Below are positions 55,842 through 64,000 of a stretch of DNA of 64,000 nucleotides, in pieces (within the stretch, counting starts at the first letter, position 1; each line of letters begins with the position of its first letter). This DNA comes from CAWKOH01 sp963851245 (lineage in GTDB: Bacteria > Actinomycetota > Acidimicrobiia > Acidimicrobiales > Palsa-688). The position numbers and the translations under genes were made by a program. Below the pieces are notes generated by a model. The model was given only the letters and a program-made list of their open reading frames with translations. It was not told the DNA's origin and searched no databases. The stretch spans positions 372,001 to 436,000 of the forward strand of contig CAWKOH010000005.1 of NCBI GenBank assembly GCA_963851245.1, given 5' to 3'.

Positions 55842-57615
55842 ATGGTTCAGACGATGACGTCCGGCGACAACACCGCCGGGGCGGCACAGGTGGCGAAGCG
55901 GGTCGTGATCATCGGCGGGGTCGCCGGAGGGATGTCGACAGCGACGCGCCTGCGCCGCCTGGACGCGGCGGCGAGTATCACGGTGCTGGAACGCTCCGGG
56001 CATGTCTCGTTCGCGAACTGCGGGTTGCCGTACTTCGTGGGCGGGTTGATCGAAGAGGAGGAGGATCTGACCTTGCAGACCCCCGAGCAGCTCTTCGACC
56101 GCTTCCGCTTGGACGTCCGGGTCAACAGCGAGGTCGTCGCCATCGACCCGGCTGCTCATTCCGTCACGATGCGCTCCACGCTCGGCGGCGCCGAGACTGC
56201 CGTCAGCTACGACAAGCTGGTGTTGAGCATGGGCGCGGCACCGGTGCGCCCCCCGATCCCCGGCTACGAACGGGTCCGCACCCTTCGCACGGTCGAGGAC
56301 GCCGCGCTGCTGGCCTCCGATGTCGGCGCCGCGCCGAAGACGGCGGTGGTGATCGGCGCCGGGTTCATCGGCTTGGAGATGGCCGAGAACCTTGCCGCCA
56401 AGGGCCTCTCGGTGACCATCGTCGAAGCCACCCCTCAGGTGCTGCCGCCGCTCGATCCGGAGATGGCGGTCCTGGTCGCCGACGAGCTGGTGGCTCATGG
56501 CGTGACCGTCGAGACCGGCGTGACCGTCGAAGCAGTCGGGGCCGACACGGTCACTCTCGCCGACGGCCGAGTTCTTCCCGCCGATCTGGTCGTCGGCGCC
56601 ATCGGCGTCCGCCCCGATGTCGAGCTGGCCTCAGCGGCCGGTCTCGACCTCGGCCCGAGCGGCGGCCTGGCCGTCAACGAGGTGAACCAGACCAGCGATG
56701 CCGACATCTACGCGGTGGGCGACGCGGTCGAGAAGCCGGACGCCGTCTCCCATGCCACCTCGCTGATCGCCTTGGCCAACGTCGCCAACCGCCAGGGCCG
56801 GCGGGTGGCTGACCATATCGCCGGGCAGGGCCTCGCATCCGGTGGACTCACTGGGCACCGCCATCGTGAAGGTGTTCGACCTGGTGGCGGCGACGGTGGG
56901 TTGGAGCGAGCGGCGCCTACAGGCGGCTGGACACCCGTACCGGTCGATCCACTCCCACCCCTTCGATCACGCCACCTATTACCCGGGCGCGACTCGGATG
57001 GCGGCCAAGCTCATCTTCGATCCCCTCGACGGGACCATTCTCGGAGCCCAGATCGTCGGCCGCAACGGCGTCGACAAGCGCATCGACGTCATCGCCACCG
57101 CCATGGCGGGAGGTCTCTCAGCGGAAGGGCTCGCGGACCTGGAGCTTGCCTATGCGCCTCCGTTCTCGTCGGCCAAGGATCCGGTCAACATGCTCGGATA
57201 CATGGCCGAGAATGTCCTGAGCGGCGACTGCGACATCGTGGCCCCCGGCGAGCTCGACGGCCTGATCGGTGACGGTTGGACCCTCATCGACGTGCGCTCC
57301 CAGGCCGAGCACGCCGCCGGGGCCATCCCGGGCTCGGTGAATATCCCCGTCGACTCGCTTCGCGACCACCTCGACCACCTCGGCGACCGTCGCCTCGTCG
57401 TGTATTGCCAGGTGGGCCAGCGAGGCCACACCGCCACCGCCTTGATGCACGAGCTGGGTATCGCGGCCCGCAATCTCGACGGCGGATACCAGACCTGGAC
57501 CGCATGGGCCAGATCACAGAGGCGGACCCCAGGTTCTGCCGCCACCGGCGTCCTGACCAGCCCCCGGCCGAACACACCGTGTACCCCTGGGGGTATGGTA
57601 GCGTGGGGGCTGTGA
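55842..57615 (+). CDS. CoA-disulfide/persulfide reductase with C-terminal rhodanese domain, one frameshift
   Basis: Residues ~1-330 form a pyridine-nucleotide disulfide reductase: FAD motif VVIIGGVAGGMSTATRLRRL, active-site SFANCGLPYFVGG (single Cys, as in CoA-disulfide reductase and Npsr), NAD motif VVIGAGFIGLEMAENL and ADIYAVGDAVE. Near 56840 a one-base change shifts to the dimerisation domain (DSLGTAIVKVF, HATYYPGATRMAAKLIFDP). A rhodanese domain follows with LIDVRSQAEHAAGAIPGSVN and Cys in VVYCQVGQRGHTATAL. Such fusions reduce CoA- or glutathione-persulfides and release sulfide. The 3' end contains operator 2 and overlaps the repressor gene (GTGA). Confidence 0.88.
57582..57595. promoter_or_regulatory. 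CsoR/CstR-type operator 2
   Basis: TACCCCTGGGGGTA is a near-perfect palindrome 17 bp before the GTG of the CstR-like gene, inside the reading frame of the preceding gene. It would let the repressor control itself. Confidence 0.75.
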
Positions 57616-57881
57616 AGATCGAACCAGCGACGATGGACGATGTCGTCAAACGCTTGCATCGTATCGAGGGTCAGATCGGCGGCATCGCCCGGATGATCGA
57701 AGACGCCCGCGACTGCGAAGACGTGGTGACCCAGCTGGCGGCGGCGAGCAAAGCCCTGGACCGTGTCGGGTTCAAACTGGTCGCATCGGGGATGCGCCAA
57801 TGCTTGGACGCCAAGTCCGACGGCAGCCTTTCCGACACCGATATCGCCCGCATGGAGCGTGCCTTCCTCTCGTTGGCCTAG
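57612..57881 (+). CDS. CsoR-family repressor, CstR-like (persulfide-sensing type)
   Basis: This 89-residue all-helical protein has the family start VVKRLHRIEGQIGGIARMIE and the sensing Cys pair: Cys35 (ARDCEDVVTQL) and Cys64 (GMRQCL). Copper-sensing CsoR proteins have a His four residues before the second Cys; here it is Gly60. That matches persulfide-sensing CstR rather than CsoR. The GTG overlaps the CoADR-rhodanese stop. Operators 1-4 are plausible targets. It may be the second-gene product of an autoregulated operon. Confidence 0.85.
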   Translation: MKIEPATMDDVVKRLHRIEGQIGGIARMIEDARDCEDVVTQLAAASKALDRVGFKLVASGMRQCLDAKSDGSLSDTDIARMERAFLSLA

Positions 57882-58100
57882 TTCACAGCCGGGAGGGCCA
57901 GGCGGGCCGGCTCACATGGCCGTGGCGGTTGCTCGACAGGAAGTGTTTCTCGAACGCGAGATTGCCTTCGCCATGTGATCGTGGGTCGGGCCCAACCGGT
58001 CAGCTGGGGGAGCAACACGGGGCATCCCGTGCGGCCATGACTCCACCGCGGTGGAACTCGCGGGGGAACTGGATGCCCCTGGGCAGCAATGGGTGGCCGG

Positions 58101-58718
58101 TCAACGGGTGAAGCACTTGGCGAGGTAGGCGTCGAGCGCTTCGGCGTCGCGATGGATGTGGAGGTGACCGGACTCGTCCCTGGCCATGCTGAGAGCGGGG
58201 CAGAAGCTTTCCAGGTCTCCGCAAAAGAAATGCGGTGATCCCTTCACGCCGCGGGAACGCCCGTCGTCCCAGTCGGTCAGTACTTGCCGATCATCGTCGG
58301 GGCCGGCGCCGGCGATTCCGTGCGCCTCGGCGATCCGGGCCAGCACCTGCGGAGCGGAGATGTCCTCGCCATGCTCGAAGAGGGCGTCGCGCAGCGCCAG
58401 GCTGGCGGCCTCGCCGGTCCGATCGTCGATCCGGTAGGCGGCGGCCGCCAAAGCCAGCGCAGGCAAGGTCGTTCGCGGGAATCGGCGCTCATCGAAGCCG
58501 GCGAAGAGGTCTGGGGCGACTTGGGAGCGGAGGTCCTCGATGTGGCTGGCGGTGGTTTTTGGGTCGAGCGGTCCGTTGTTGATCAGCTCGAGCGGCCAGG
58601 CGTGCACCCGCAAGGCCACGTCATCGCGGCCGAACGTGTTGCGTCGCTGGATGACCGATCGCAGCCCAACGTGGGCGAACGGGCACCAGATATCGGCGTA
58701 GACCTCGATGACCGTCAC
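58101..58718 (-). CDS. DsbA-family thiol oxidoreductase (FrnE/HCCA isomerase-like)
   Basis: This 205-residue protein starts VIEVYADIWCPFAHVGLRSV, with active-site CPFAH (one Cys and His), a feature of the FrnE/2-hydroxychromene-carboxylate isomerase branch. It continues with a long helical insert and VKGSPHFFCGDL, the cis-Pro loop. GTG 58718 is chosen as start. It is the last gene of the SQR-thioredoxin-aminotransferase operon, about 100 bp after the aminotransferase. It may reduce or isomerise thiol compounds, but no substrate is evident. Confidence 0.85.
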   Translation of the reverse strand: MTVIEVYADIWCPFAHVGLRSVIQRRNTFGRDDVALRVHAWPLELINNGPLDPKTTASHIEDLRSQVAPDLFAGFDERRFPRTTLPALALAAAAYRIDDRTGEAASLALRDALFEHGEDISAPQVLARIAEAHGIAGAGPDDDRQVLTDWDDGRSRGVKGSPHFFCGDLESFCPALSMARDESGHLHIHRDAEALDAYLAKCFTR

Positions 58719-58815
58719 CGGACAGGACCGTGGATCGTGGGGACGGCGAAGGGGTCTGTCGTCGGCTGCTCTCCTTGTCGAGTCTCGCCGGGCGGCGCCG
58801 TTTTTGCCGTCGGGA

Positions 58816-60215
58816 TCATCCTCGCGAGCACGGCGCACCTGGGCTCGAATCTGCTACCGACCATCCGGGCACGTCGGTTTGGGGCCAGTAGTCCCCGGTG
58901 GTCGGGTCCTGGAGGTAGGGGACCGGCGGTGCGGTGTGGGCGATCTCGGCGACGGCTTCGAGGAGCCGGTCGATGTCGCCGGGCCGGGTGTTGATCGCGC
59001 AGCTGGCTCGCACCGCGCCGGGTATCTGGGTGCGGTCGCCGGCTCGGAGGGCCTGCTGGTAGGCGGCGACGGAGTCGGCGCTGAGCCCGAGGAGGCGGGT
59101 GAGGTAGGGGTGGGCGCAGAAGCAGCCGTGGCGGACGCCGATGGCGTATTCGGCGCTGAGGCGTGCCGCGACCAGCGCGTGGGGGACTCCTTCGACGACG
59201 AACGTGGCGATGGGGAGGGTGGGCACGCGGTGGTCGGGGCCGAGCAGGCGCACTCCGTCGATGCTGGCCAGGCCTTGACGCAGCCGCCCGGCGAGGTGGT
59301 CGTCGTGGGCGATGATGTCGGGCCAGCCGATGGAGGTGAGCGCGTCGATGGCGGCGTGAAGGGCGACGGCGCCGATGACGTTGGGGGAGCCGGCCTCTTC
59401 CCGATCGGGAGGGTCGGTCCAGACCACTTCGTCGAGATCGACGAGGTCCACGGCGCCGCCGCCGGCCAGGAACGGGTCGCCCTCGGCGAAGGTGTCCCGT
59501 GGGCCGATGAGGACTCCGCCACCGAAGGGGGCGTACATCTTGTGGCCGCTCCAGGCCAGGTAGTCCGCCCGCCGGGGCAGGGGGCGGTGGGCGGCGAGCT
59601 GGGCGGCGTCGACGAGGACCGGGATGTCACGGGCGTGGGCGGCGTCGATGAGCTCGTCGATGGGGGGCAGCCAGCCGGTGACGTTGGACCCGGCGGTGAC
59701 GGCGAACAGTCGGGGCCGTGGTGTGGCGTCGAGTTGTGCGATGACGATCGTCGACGGTGAAGGTCCCGTCGGCTCCGCACTCGACGAAGCGCCGCTGGCA
59801 CACTCTCGCCCAGGGCAGCAGGTTGGCGTGGTGCTCGACCACGGTGGTGACCACGACGTCGTCAGGGCAGAGAGGGAGCCGGTAGACCAGATGGTTGATG
59901 GCCTCGGTGGTGTTGCGACAGAAGATGGCCACCTCGGCGCTGTCTGTAGCCCGGCCGGCGAAGGCCAGGGCGGCGGCCCGGGCCGCTTCGTACTCGTTGG
60001 TCGACAGCCGAGACTTGTATCCCGCGCCGCGATGAACGCTGGAGTACCACGGGAGAAAGTCGTTCACCCGGGCTGCGACCGTCGGGCAGGGCGGCGGTGG
60101 AGGCGGCGGCGTCGAGGTTGATATACGGCCGTGTTTCGCCGGTGATGCAGGGGACGGCGACCCCGTCGCCGACCAAGGCGACCGGGACCCGAGCGCCCTC
60201 GGGCGGCTCGGTCAT
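58816..60215 (-). pseudogene. Class V aminotransferase (cysteine-desulfurase-like), two frameshifts
   Basis: Pieces in order: YINLDAAASTAALP; then after ~60092 VNDFLPWYSSVHRGAGYKSR, IFCRNTTEAINHLVYRL and VVTTVVEHHANLLPW; then after ~59750 LFAVTAGSNVTGWLPPIDEL, VLVDAAQLAAHRPLP and AWSGHKMYAPFGGG, whose Lys binds PLP. The C-terminus has YAIGVRHGCFCAHPYLTRLL. The Cys pair CFC before AHP is characteristic of this branch. It resembles SufS-like cysteine desulfurases and could mobilise sulfur as persulfide. ATG 60215 lies in the same frame as the thioredoxin ending just upstream, with no stop between. Confidence 0.78.
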
Positions 60216-60681
60216 GGCCGACGATCCGTCGTGCGTGTGGGTGTCGATGTGGTCGGCGACCCATCGTTCGAGTTGCGCCGCGGGCAGCGCGCCGACCTGG
60301 CGGGCGACCTCGCGGCCGTCGCGCCACACGACCAGGGTGGGGATCCCCTGGACACCGAGCCGGCGTGCGACCGCGGGGGCTTCGTCGACGTTGACCTTGA
60401 CGGTCTTGAGGCGGCCGGCGAGGCGCCGGCCGATGTCTTCGACGGCGGGACTGACCGCTCGGCATGGACCGCACCACGGCGCCCACAGATCGACCAGCAC
60501 CGCCATCTTGGTGTCTACCGCCGCGGCGAAGCTGCCGTCGGTGGCGTCGACCTCCCAGGGCAGCGGCTGGTGACACGACGCGCAGGTCGGCATCCCCGGT
60601 GGCGGCGTCGGGCACGCGATTGCGTTTCCCGCAGTTATCGCACGCCACGATCCTCGAGGAAGCCTGATCACCCGCCGACAT
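60216..60681 (-). CDS. Thioredoxin 2-type protein with zinc-ribbon N-terminus, one frameshift, joined in frame to the aminotransferase
   Basis: From ATG 60681 the protein has the TrxC-like zinc-binding stretch IVACDNCGKRNRVP, and after a one-base excess in a C run near 60595, PTCASCHQPLPW. The thioredoxin fold follows with active site LWAPWCGPCRAVSPA and cis-Pro loop GVQGIPTLVVWRDG. The frame continues past WVADHIDTHTHDGSSA into the aminotransferase without a stop, so either a real Trx-aminotransferase fusion exists or a base is missing at an ATGA overlap. Reducing persulfides made next door would be a fitting role. Confidence 0.82.
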
Positions 60682-60777
60682 CGCTAACCCCCGATTCGCC
60701 CCACCGAACGCCGGGGGGCTCGAGCCGGCTCTGCCCCGGACCGACACGGCCGTGGTCTGACCCGGCCTGGTGGCGGG

Positions 60778-60933
60778 TCATCGATGGTGGCCTTTGCGGA
60801 CCATGCGCAGCATCCGAAGGTTGAACGCCACAAACCGGACGACCTGGTAGGGCAGGCTGGACCGGGCTCGCAACGTGGCTTTCGTTGGCAAGGGGGCGTC
60901 GGCGATCCGTTGGTTGGCGTCGTCCATGAGCAT
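60778..60933 (-). CDS. 51-residue basic protein downstream of the SQR-like gene
   Basis: This small frame was not long enough for routine ORF tables. MLMDDANQRIADAPLPTKAT is followed by LRARSSLPYQVVRFVAFNLR and MLRMVRKGHHR. A helix with VVRFVAFNLRML and a basic tail suggest membrane association. AAAGG lies 6 nt before ATG 60933, and the gene starts 33 bp after the SQR stop, so it belongs to that operon. A second ATG at 60927 is possible. Family unknown to me. Confidence 0.6.
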   Translation of the reverse strand: MLMDDANQRIADAPLPTKATLRARSSLPYQVVRFVAFNLRMLRMVRKGHHR

Positions 60934-60966
60934 CTCAGCCTTTCGGGGTGCGGATTGTCGGGTCGT

Positions 60967-62425
60967 CTATTCGGGGATCAGGTGCCAGCCGGGTCGGGCT
61001 TTGGCTTTGTAGAGGAAGAGGTAGTGGAGCAGCAGTTTGGTCCAGTGGGCGCCGAGGCCGATCTCGCCGGAGGTCTCGGTGAGGCTGCGGCCCGCCTCGG
61101 GGAAGCGGGAGTAGTCAGGCACGATGGGGTACATGGTCATGGCTGCGGCCGTGCCGGTGCGCATCCCGGCGCCGGCTGAGGCGATGCACGCCGCGCCCAT
61201 GGATGCCATCGACGCCGAGCGCAGCGGGGTTTGGTCGCCTTTGTGGATGCGCTCGGCGATCGATTCGGCCACCACTCGGCCCATGACGCCGGATGGCATG
61301 CCGGTGCGTGGCGGGGCTGGGGAGATGACCGTGCCCGTGGGTGTGGTGCGCGGCCGGGAGATCGGGTGGGGCGGGGCGAAGGCGATGCCGACCCCGAACA
61401 GGTTTTGGTAGCGGGGGCTCTGGTAGGTCTTCGGCCAGTCGGCGGCGGTCCATTCCTCGTACGGCTTGGCGGTGTAGTCGGCGTCGACTCGGAGGAAGCC
61501 GTTGGGGGCGAACAGCTCTGCGGTGATGTCCCCGCCTTGGCGGTCGTACGCTTTCAGGTCGGCGCCGCGAAACGGGGGGAGGAGCATGGCGAAGTCGAAG
61601 GCCAAGGTGCCCTTCTCGCCGTCGAGTTGTTCGTAGTGGATGACGCCCGGGTCGACCCGCTCGACATGGGCTCGCAGGATGGCCCGCACGCCGCGTTCAC
61701 GGAAGAGTGACTCGGTCCACATCTTGCTGGTGGTGATGAAGCCGTTCTGGGCGAAGGACATGCCCCCGACACCGAAGTCGCCGAGGTCGTATTCGTTGCT
61801 CAGGTAGACGATGTCGGCCAAGTCCCGGACGCCGCGTTCACGGAGTTCGTGTTCGACGTTGAAGGTGTACTCGAACGCTGCGCCCTCGCAGGTGCACGTG
61901 CCGTGGCCGACTCCGATGACCAACGTTTGGCGTTCCCCTCGCCTGAGGGTGTCGACGACCTTGTCGAGCGCGGCGGCGGCCTGCTCGGCGTGCCCGGCGG
62001 TGCACACCGAAAGGGAGTTGCCGTCCGGTCCGAGTCCGGGGGTGGCGGCGAAGTTCAGCTTCGGGCCGGTGGCGTTGATCAGGTAGTCGTAGGTCAGCTG
62101 CTCGCTCTTCGCCGGCGCGCTGCGGATCGGTGTAGACGATGTCCACGAATCCCGATGCCCGCTCCGAGTCGCCTTCGGGGTGGATGGCGACCGCTTTCGC
62201 CTGGCGGAACTCGATCTTCTGGCGGCGGTAGACAGGCCGCAGCGGGAAGGTGACCTGGGCGGTGTTCATGCGGCCGACCCCGACCCAGATGTTGGACGGT
62301 ATCCAGTTCCAGTTGGCGTTCGGCGACACGACGACCACCTCGTGCGAGCGAGCGAGGCGGCGGCGGAGATGCAGCGCGGCGGTGTGGCCGGAGATCCCGG
62401 CACCGAGAACTACGACGCGAGCCAT
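60967..62425 (-). CDS. Sulfide:quinone-reductase-like flavoprotein, one frameshift
   Basis: The N-terminal frame has the FAD motif RVVVLGAGISGHTAALHL and an NWNWIPSNIWVGVG stretch typical of SQR. Near 62125 the frame changes to SEQLTYDYLINATGPKLNFA, which continues with VIGVGHGTCTCEGAAFEY (redox Cys pair), MLLPPFRGADLKAY, the FAD-binding LFGVGIAF and an amphipathic C-terminus TKLLLHYLFLYKAKARPGW for membrane attachment. It would oxidise sulfide to persulfide with electrons to quinone. The ~485-residue length is near that of type III-VI SQRs. Operator 3 lies 130 bp upstream. Confidence 0.82.
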
Positions 62426-62557
62426 CGGACGGTCTCCCTCTGGCCGCCGGCCGGCCCGCTGACATCTGATCTCGAACCTGTCGGCCCGCCCGAGACGATC
62501 GACGCCGGCCCGGCTCGGATCGGATCACGAACCGAGCGACCTCCAACAACTTGCATC

Positions 62558-62573
62558 ATACCCCCGAGGGTAT
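62558..62573. promoter_or_regulatory. CsoR/CstR-type operator 3
   Basis: ATACCCCCGAGGGTAT lies 133 bp before the ATG of the SQR-like gene, in the interval after the second repressor gene. Its arms (ATACCC and GGGTAT) match the other copies. Confidence 0.72.
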
Positions 62574-62632
62574 CAGCGGGATAGCGGGGTGGATAGGGTC
62601 CTTCGGCCCTGCCTGGAGTAGTGATCACGTGG

Positions 62633-62904
62633 TCAGGCCAGGTCCATGAACATGTTCTCGAGGGCCGGCAGCGGGTACCCGAGCGGCCTCGGCTTCTTCT
62701 GGATGGAGCGGCAGTAGGCCAAACCCCCGGCGACCGGTTCGACTCCGCTCTGTCCAACCGCCTTCGAGACCGCTGTCAGCTGCGTCACGACCTCGCGGCA
62801 TTCGCGCCCCTCCGCCGACATGCGCTCGATGCCCTTACCTGACCGGCGATGCGCCGCAACCGTCTCCGCACATCGTCAACAACGTCTTCTGGTAACTCCA
62901 CCAT
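62633..62904 (-). CDS. Second CstR-like repressor, one frameshift
   Basis: The first frame (ATG 62904, after GGGCGAGGAG) reads MVELPEDVVDDVRRRLRRIA, GQV. Near 62842 the frame changes and continues GIERMSAEGRECREVVTQLT, AVSKAVGQSGVEPVAGGLAY and C. The family start RRRLRRIAGQV and the Cys pair in REC and AYC are kept; the residue four before the second Cys is Gly, not His, as in CstR. It is divergent from the MMPL gene with operator 4 in between and ends 60 bp before operator 3. If the frameshift is real it is inactive. Confidence 0.75.
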
Positions 62905-62946
62905 CGGCTCCTCGCCCTCCCGGCCACACATTACCCTCTGTATCCC

Positions 62947-62962
62947 ATACCCCGTAGGGTAT
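62947..62962. promoter_or_regulatory. CsoR/CstR-type operator 4
   Basis: ATACCCCGTAGGGTAT sits 43 bp upstream of the second repressor and 144 bp before the MMPL gene, in the divergent interval. It is well placed to control both genes. Confidence 0.75.
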
Positions 62963-63105
62963 ATAGTGAAGTCCACACGCTGCCATGCAGCCGAGATACT
63001 CGCCAGCCGTGGCGTCCGGGTGGGAGGCCCGCACCAAATGATCGCGACCAGCCCAGCACCACCACCGGCGACGGCTCTGCGGCCACACCCCCGGCGCATC
63101 GGGGT

Positions 63106-64000
63106 ATGGGCCGCCTCGGCGCCTGGGCCGCCTCGCACCTGCGGGCGGTTCTGCTCATCTGGCTGGCGGTCCTGGTCCTGTTCGGGATTTTCGCCACCAA
63201 GGTCCAGTCCTCCCTGGCCGGCGCCGGATGGGAGGACTCCACCAGCCAGTCCGTCGCGGCCCGCAACCTGATCCAGCGTGACTTCGCCGGTCTCGGCTCC
63301 AGCGCCCTACAGGTGGTAGTCGTCGACCACAACGCCCCGCTGACCACCGACCCGGCCGGCCAAGGCGGTGCTGGCCAAGGTCACCGCGATGCTGCGGGCC
63401 GACAAGCGGGTCTCCACCGTCGTCGCTCCCCAGCCCGGGGTCTCCCTGTCGGCTGACGGGCGGACCGGGATCGTCACCGCCGGCGCCGCCGCGGACACCA
63501 ACGCCATGGTCGTCGCCGCCGAGCATCTGTCAGGACCCCTGCAGCGTCTGGGAACCTCGTCGATCTCGGTGACCCTGACCGGCGACAGCGCCCTGTGGGC
63601 CAACTTCAACAGCGCCAACCACGCGGCCATGATGCGCTCCGAGCTGCTGTCGTGGCCGGTCACCCTGGCCATCCTGGCCATCGCCTTCGGCAGCCTGGTC
63701 GCCGCCGGCCTACCGCTCATGTTGACCATGGCCGGCCTGCTCGTCGCCGCCGGCGCCTTGGTCCTGGCCGACAAGGTGGCCCCGGTGTCGATCTGGGCCC
63801 TCAACTTCGCGCTCATGTTCGCCCTGGCGCTGGGCATCGACTACGCCCTGTTCCTGGTGGTCCGCTTCCGGGCGGCCCTGCACCGCCGAGGCGCCGCCCC
63901 CGGCGACCGGGCCGCGGCCGTCGACGCCGTCGCCGAGACCGTCGCCACCGCCGGCAAGGCCGTCGCCTTCTCCGCCGTCACCGTGCTCGCCTCCCTGGCC
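63106..64000 (+). CDS. MMPL-family (RND-type) transporter, N-terminal part, one frameshift, cut by right edge
   Basis: The first frame begins MGRLGAWAASHLRAVLLIWL and AVLVLFGIFATKVQSSLAGA, a membrane helix plus start of the extracytoplasmic loop. Near 63357 a one-base change moves to the frame AKAVLAKVTAMLRADKRVST, ADTNAMVVAAEHLSGPLQRL, then four helices including VTLAILAIAFGSLVAAGLPL and MFALALGIDYALFLVVRFRA, the conserved MMPL Asp-Tyr region. The gene runs off the right edge. MMPL proteins export lipids or hydrophobic compounds. The divergent CstR-like gene and operator 4 suggest sulfur-stress control. Confidence 0.85.

Noticed and set aside
1..64000. CRISPR array
   Set aside because: No set of evenly spaced identical repeats was seen; the tandem and palindromic repeats found are single pairs.

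Overview
The window is high-GC DNA whose genes point to an actinomycete. It holds a mycothiol-type TIGR03084/DinB-like protein, an F420-type deazaflavin-dependent oxidoreductase, an Rv0909-like protein, AfsR-like cyclase/ATPase regulators, DUF2252 and DUF1214-sulfotransferase genes, and many GTG starts with GTGA stop/start overlaps. A deep-branching class such as Acidimicrobiia would fit, but nothing here fixes the class. Both tRNAs are tRNA-Ser genes with an encoded CCA.

Layout. (1) 1-33 kb is an accessory region of small operons mixed with gene fragments: an internally deleted NAD kinase, a helicase tail, a PIN-type toxin-antitoxin pair, a TetR/DrrAB-type exporter, an epimerase-membrane-cupin operon with many frameshifts, small alpha/beta-barrel (ABM-like) proteins, a signalling group (anti-sigma kinase, PAS protein, metallo-hydrolase), DUF2252, an AfsR-like regulator and a truncated divergent relative, PH-domain proteins, a DUF1214-sulfotransferase pair, a flotillin, a repeat cluster and tRNA-Ser(UGA). 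(2) 33-43 kb looks like ordinary chromosome with largely intact genes: smr, a nitroreductase, pheA, larB-larC, an ABC-F protein, metallo-hydrolases and an ABC exporter. (3) 43.3-49.0 kb is an integrated mobile element beside tRNA-Ser(CGA): tyrosine integrase, excisionase-like gene, XRE regulator and a MobF (TrwC/TraA-type) relaxase-helicase broken by about eight frameshifts. (4) 49-64 kb is a redox and sulfur-handling island. It has an NhaA-DsbA fusion, TauE/DUF1634/GntR, a second-type lgt, a Cys-rich 46-residue protein, a CoA-disulfide reductase-rhodanese, two CsoR/CstR-type repressors, DsbA/FrnE, a class V aminotransferase joined in frame to a Trx2-type thioredoxin, a 51-residue protein, a sulfide:quinone-reductase-like flavoprotein and an MMPL transporter that runs off the right edge.

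The main system is the last 8.5 kb. Four near-palindromes of the form TACCC-(2-4 nt)-GGGTA sit at the 46-residue protein/CoADR genes, just before the first repressor, before the SQR-like gene, and between the second repressor and the MMPL gene. Both repressors keep two Cys but lack the CsoR copper-ligand His. This suggests one persulfide-responsive regulon that oxidises sulfide, reduces persulfides, moves sulfur and repairs thiols, next to a conjugative-type integration module.

Frameshifts are frequent in 3-9.5 kb, 18-29 kb and 46-63.4 kb but nearly absent in 34-45.8 kb. Several fall in G or C runs, so sequencing or assembly error must be weighed against real decay. I marked multiply broken or truncated genes as pseudogenes and singly shifted genes as CDS.
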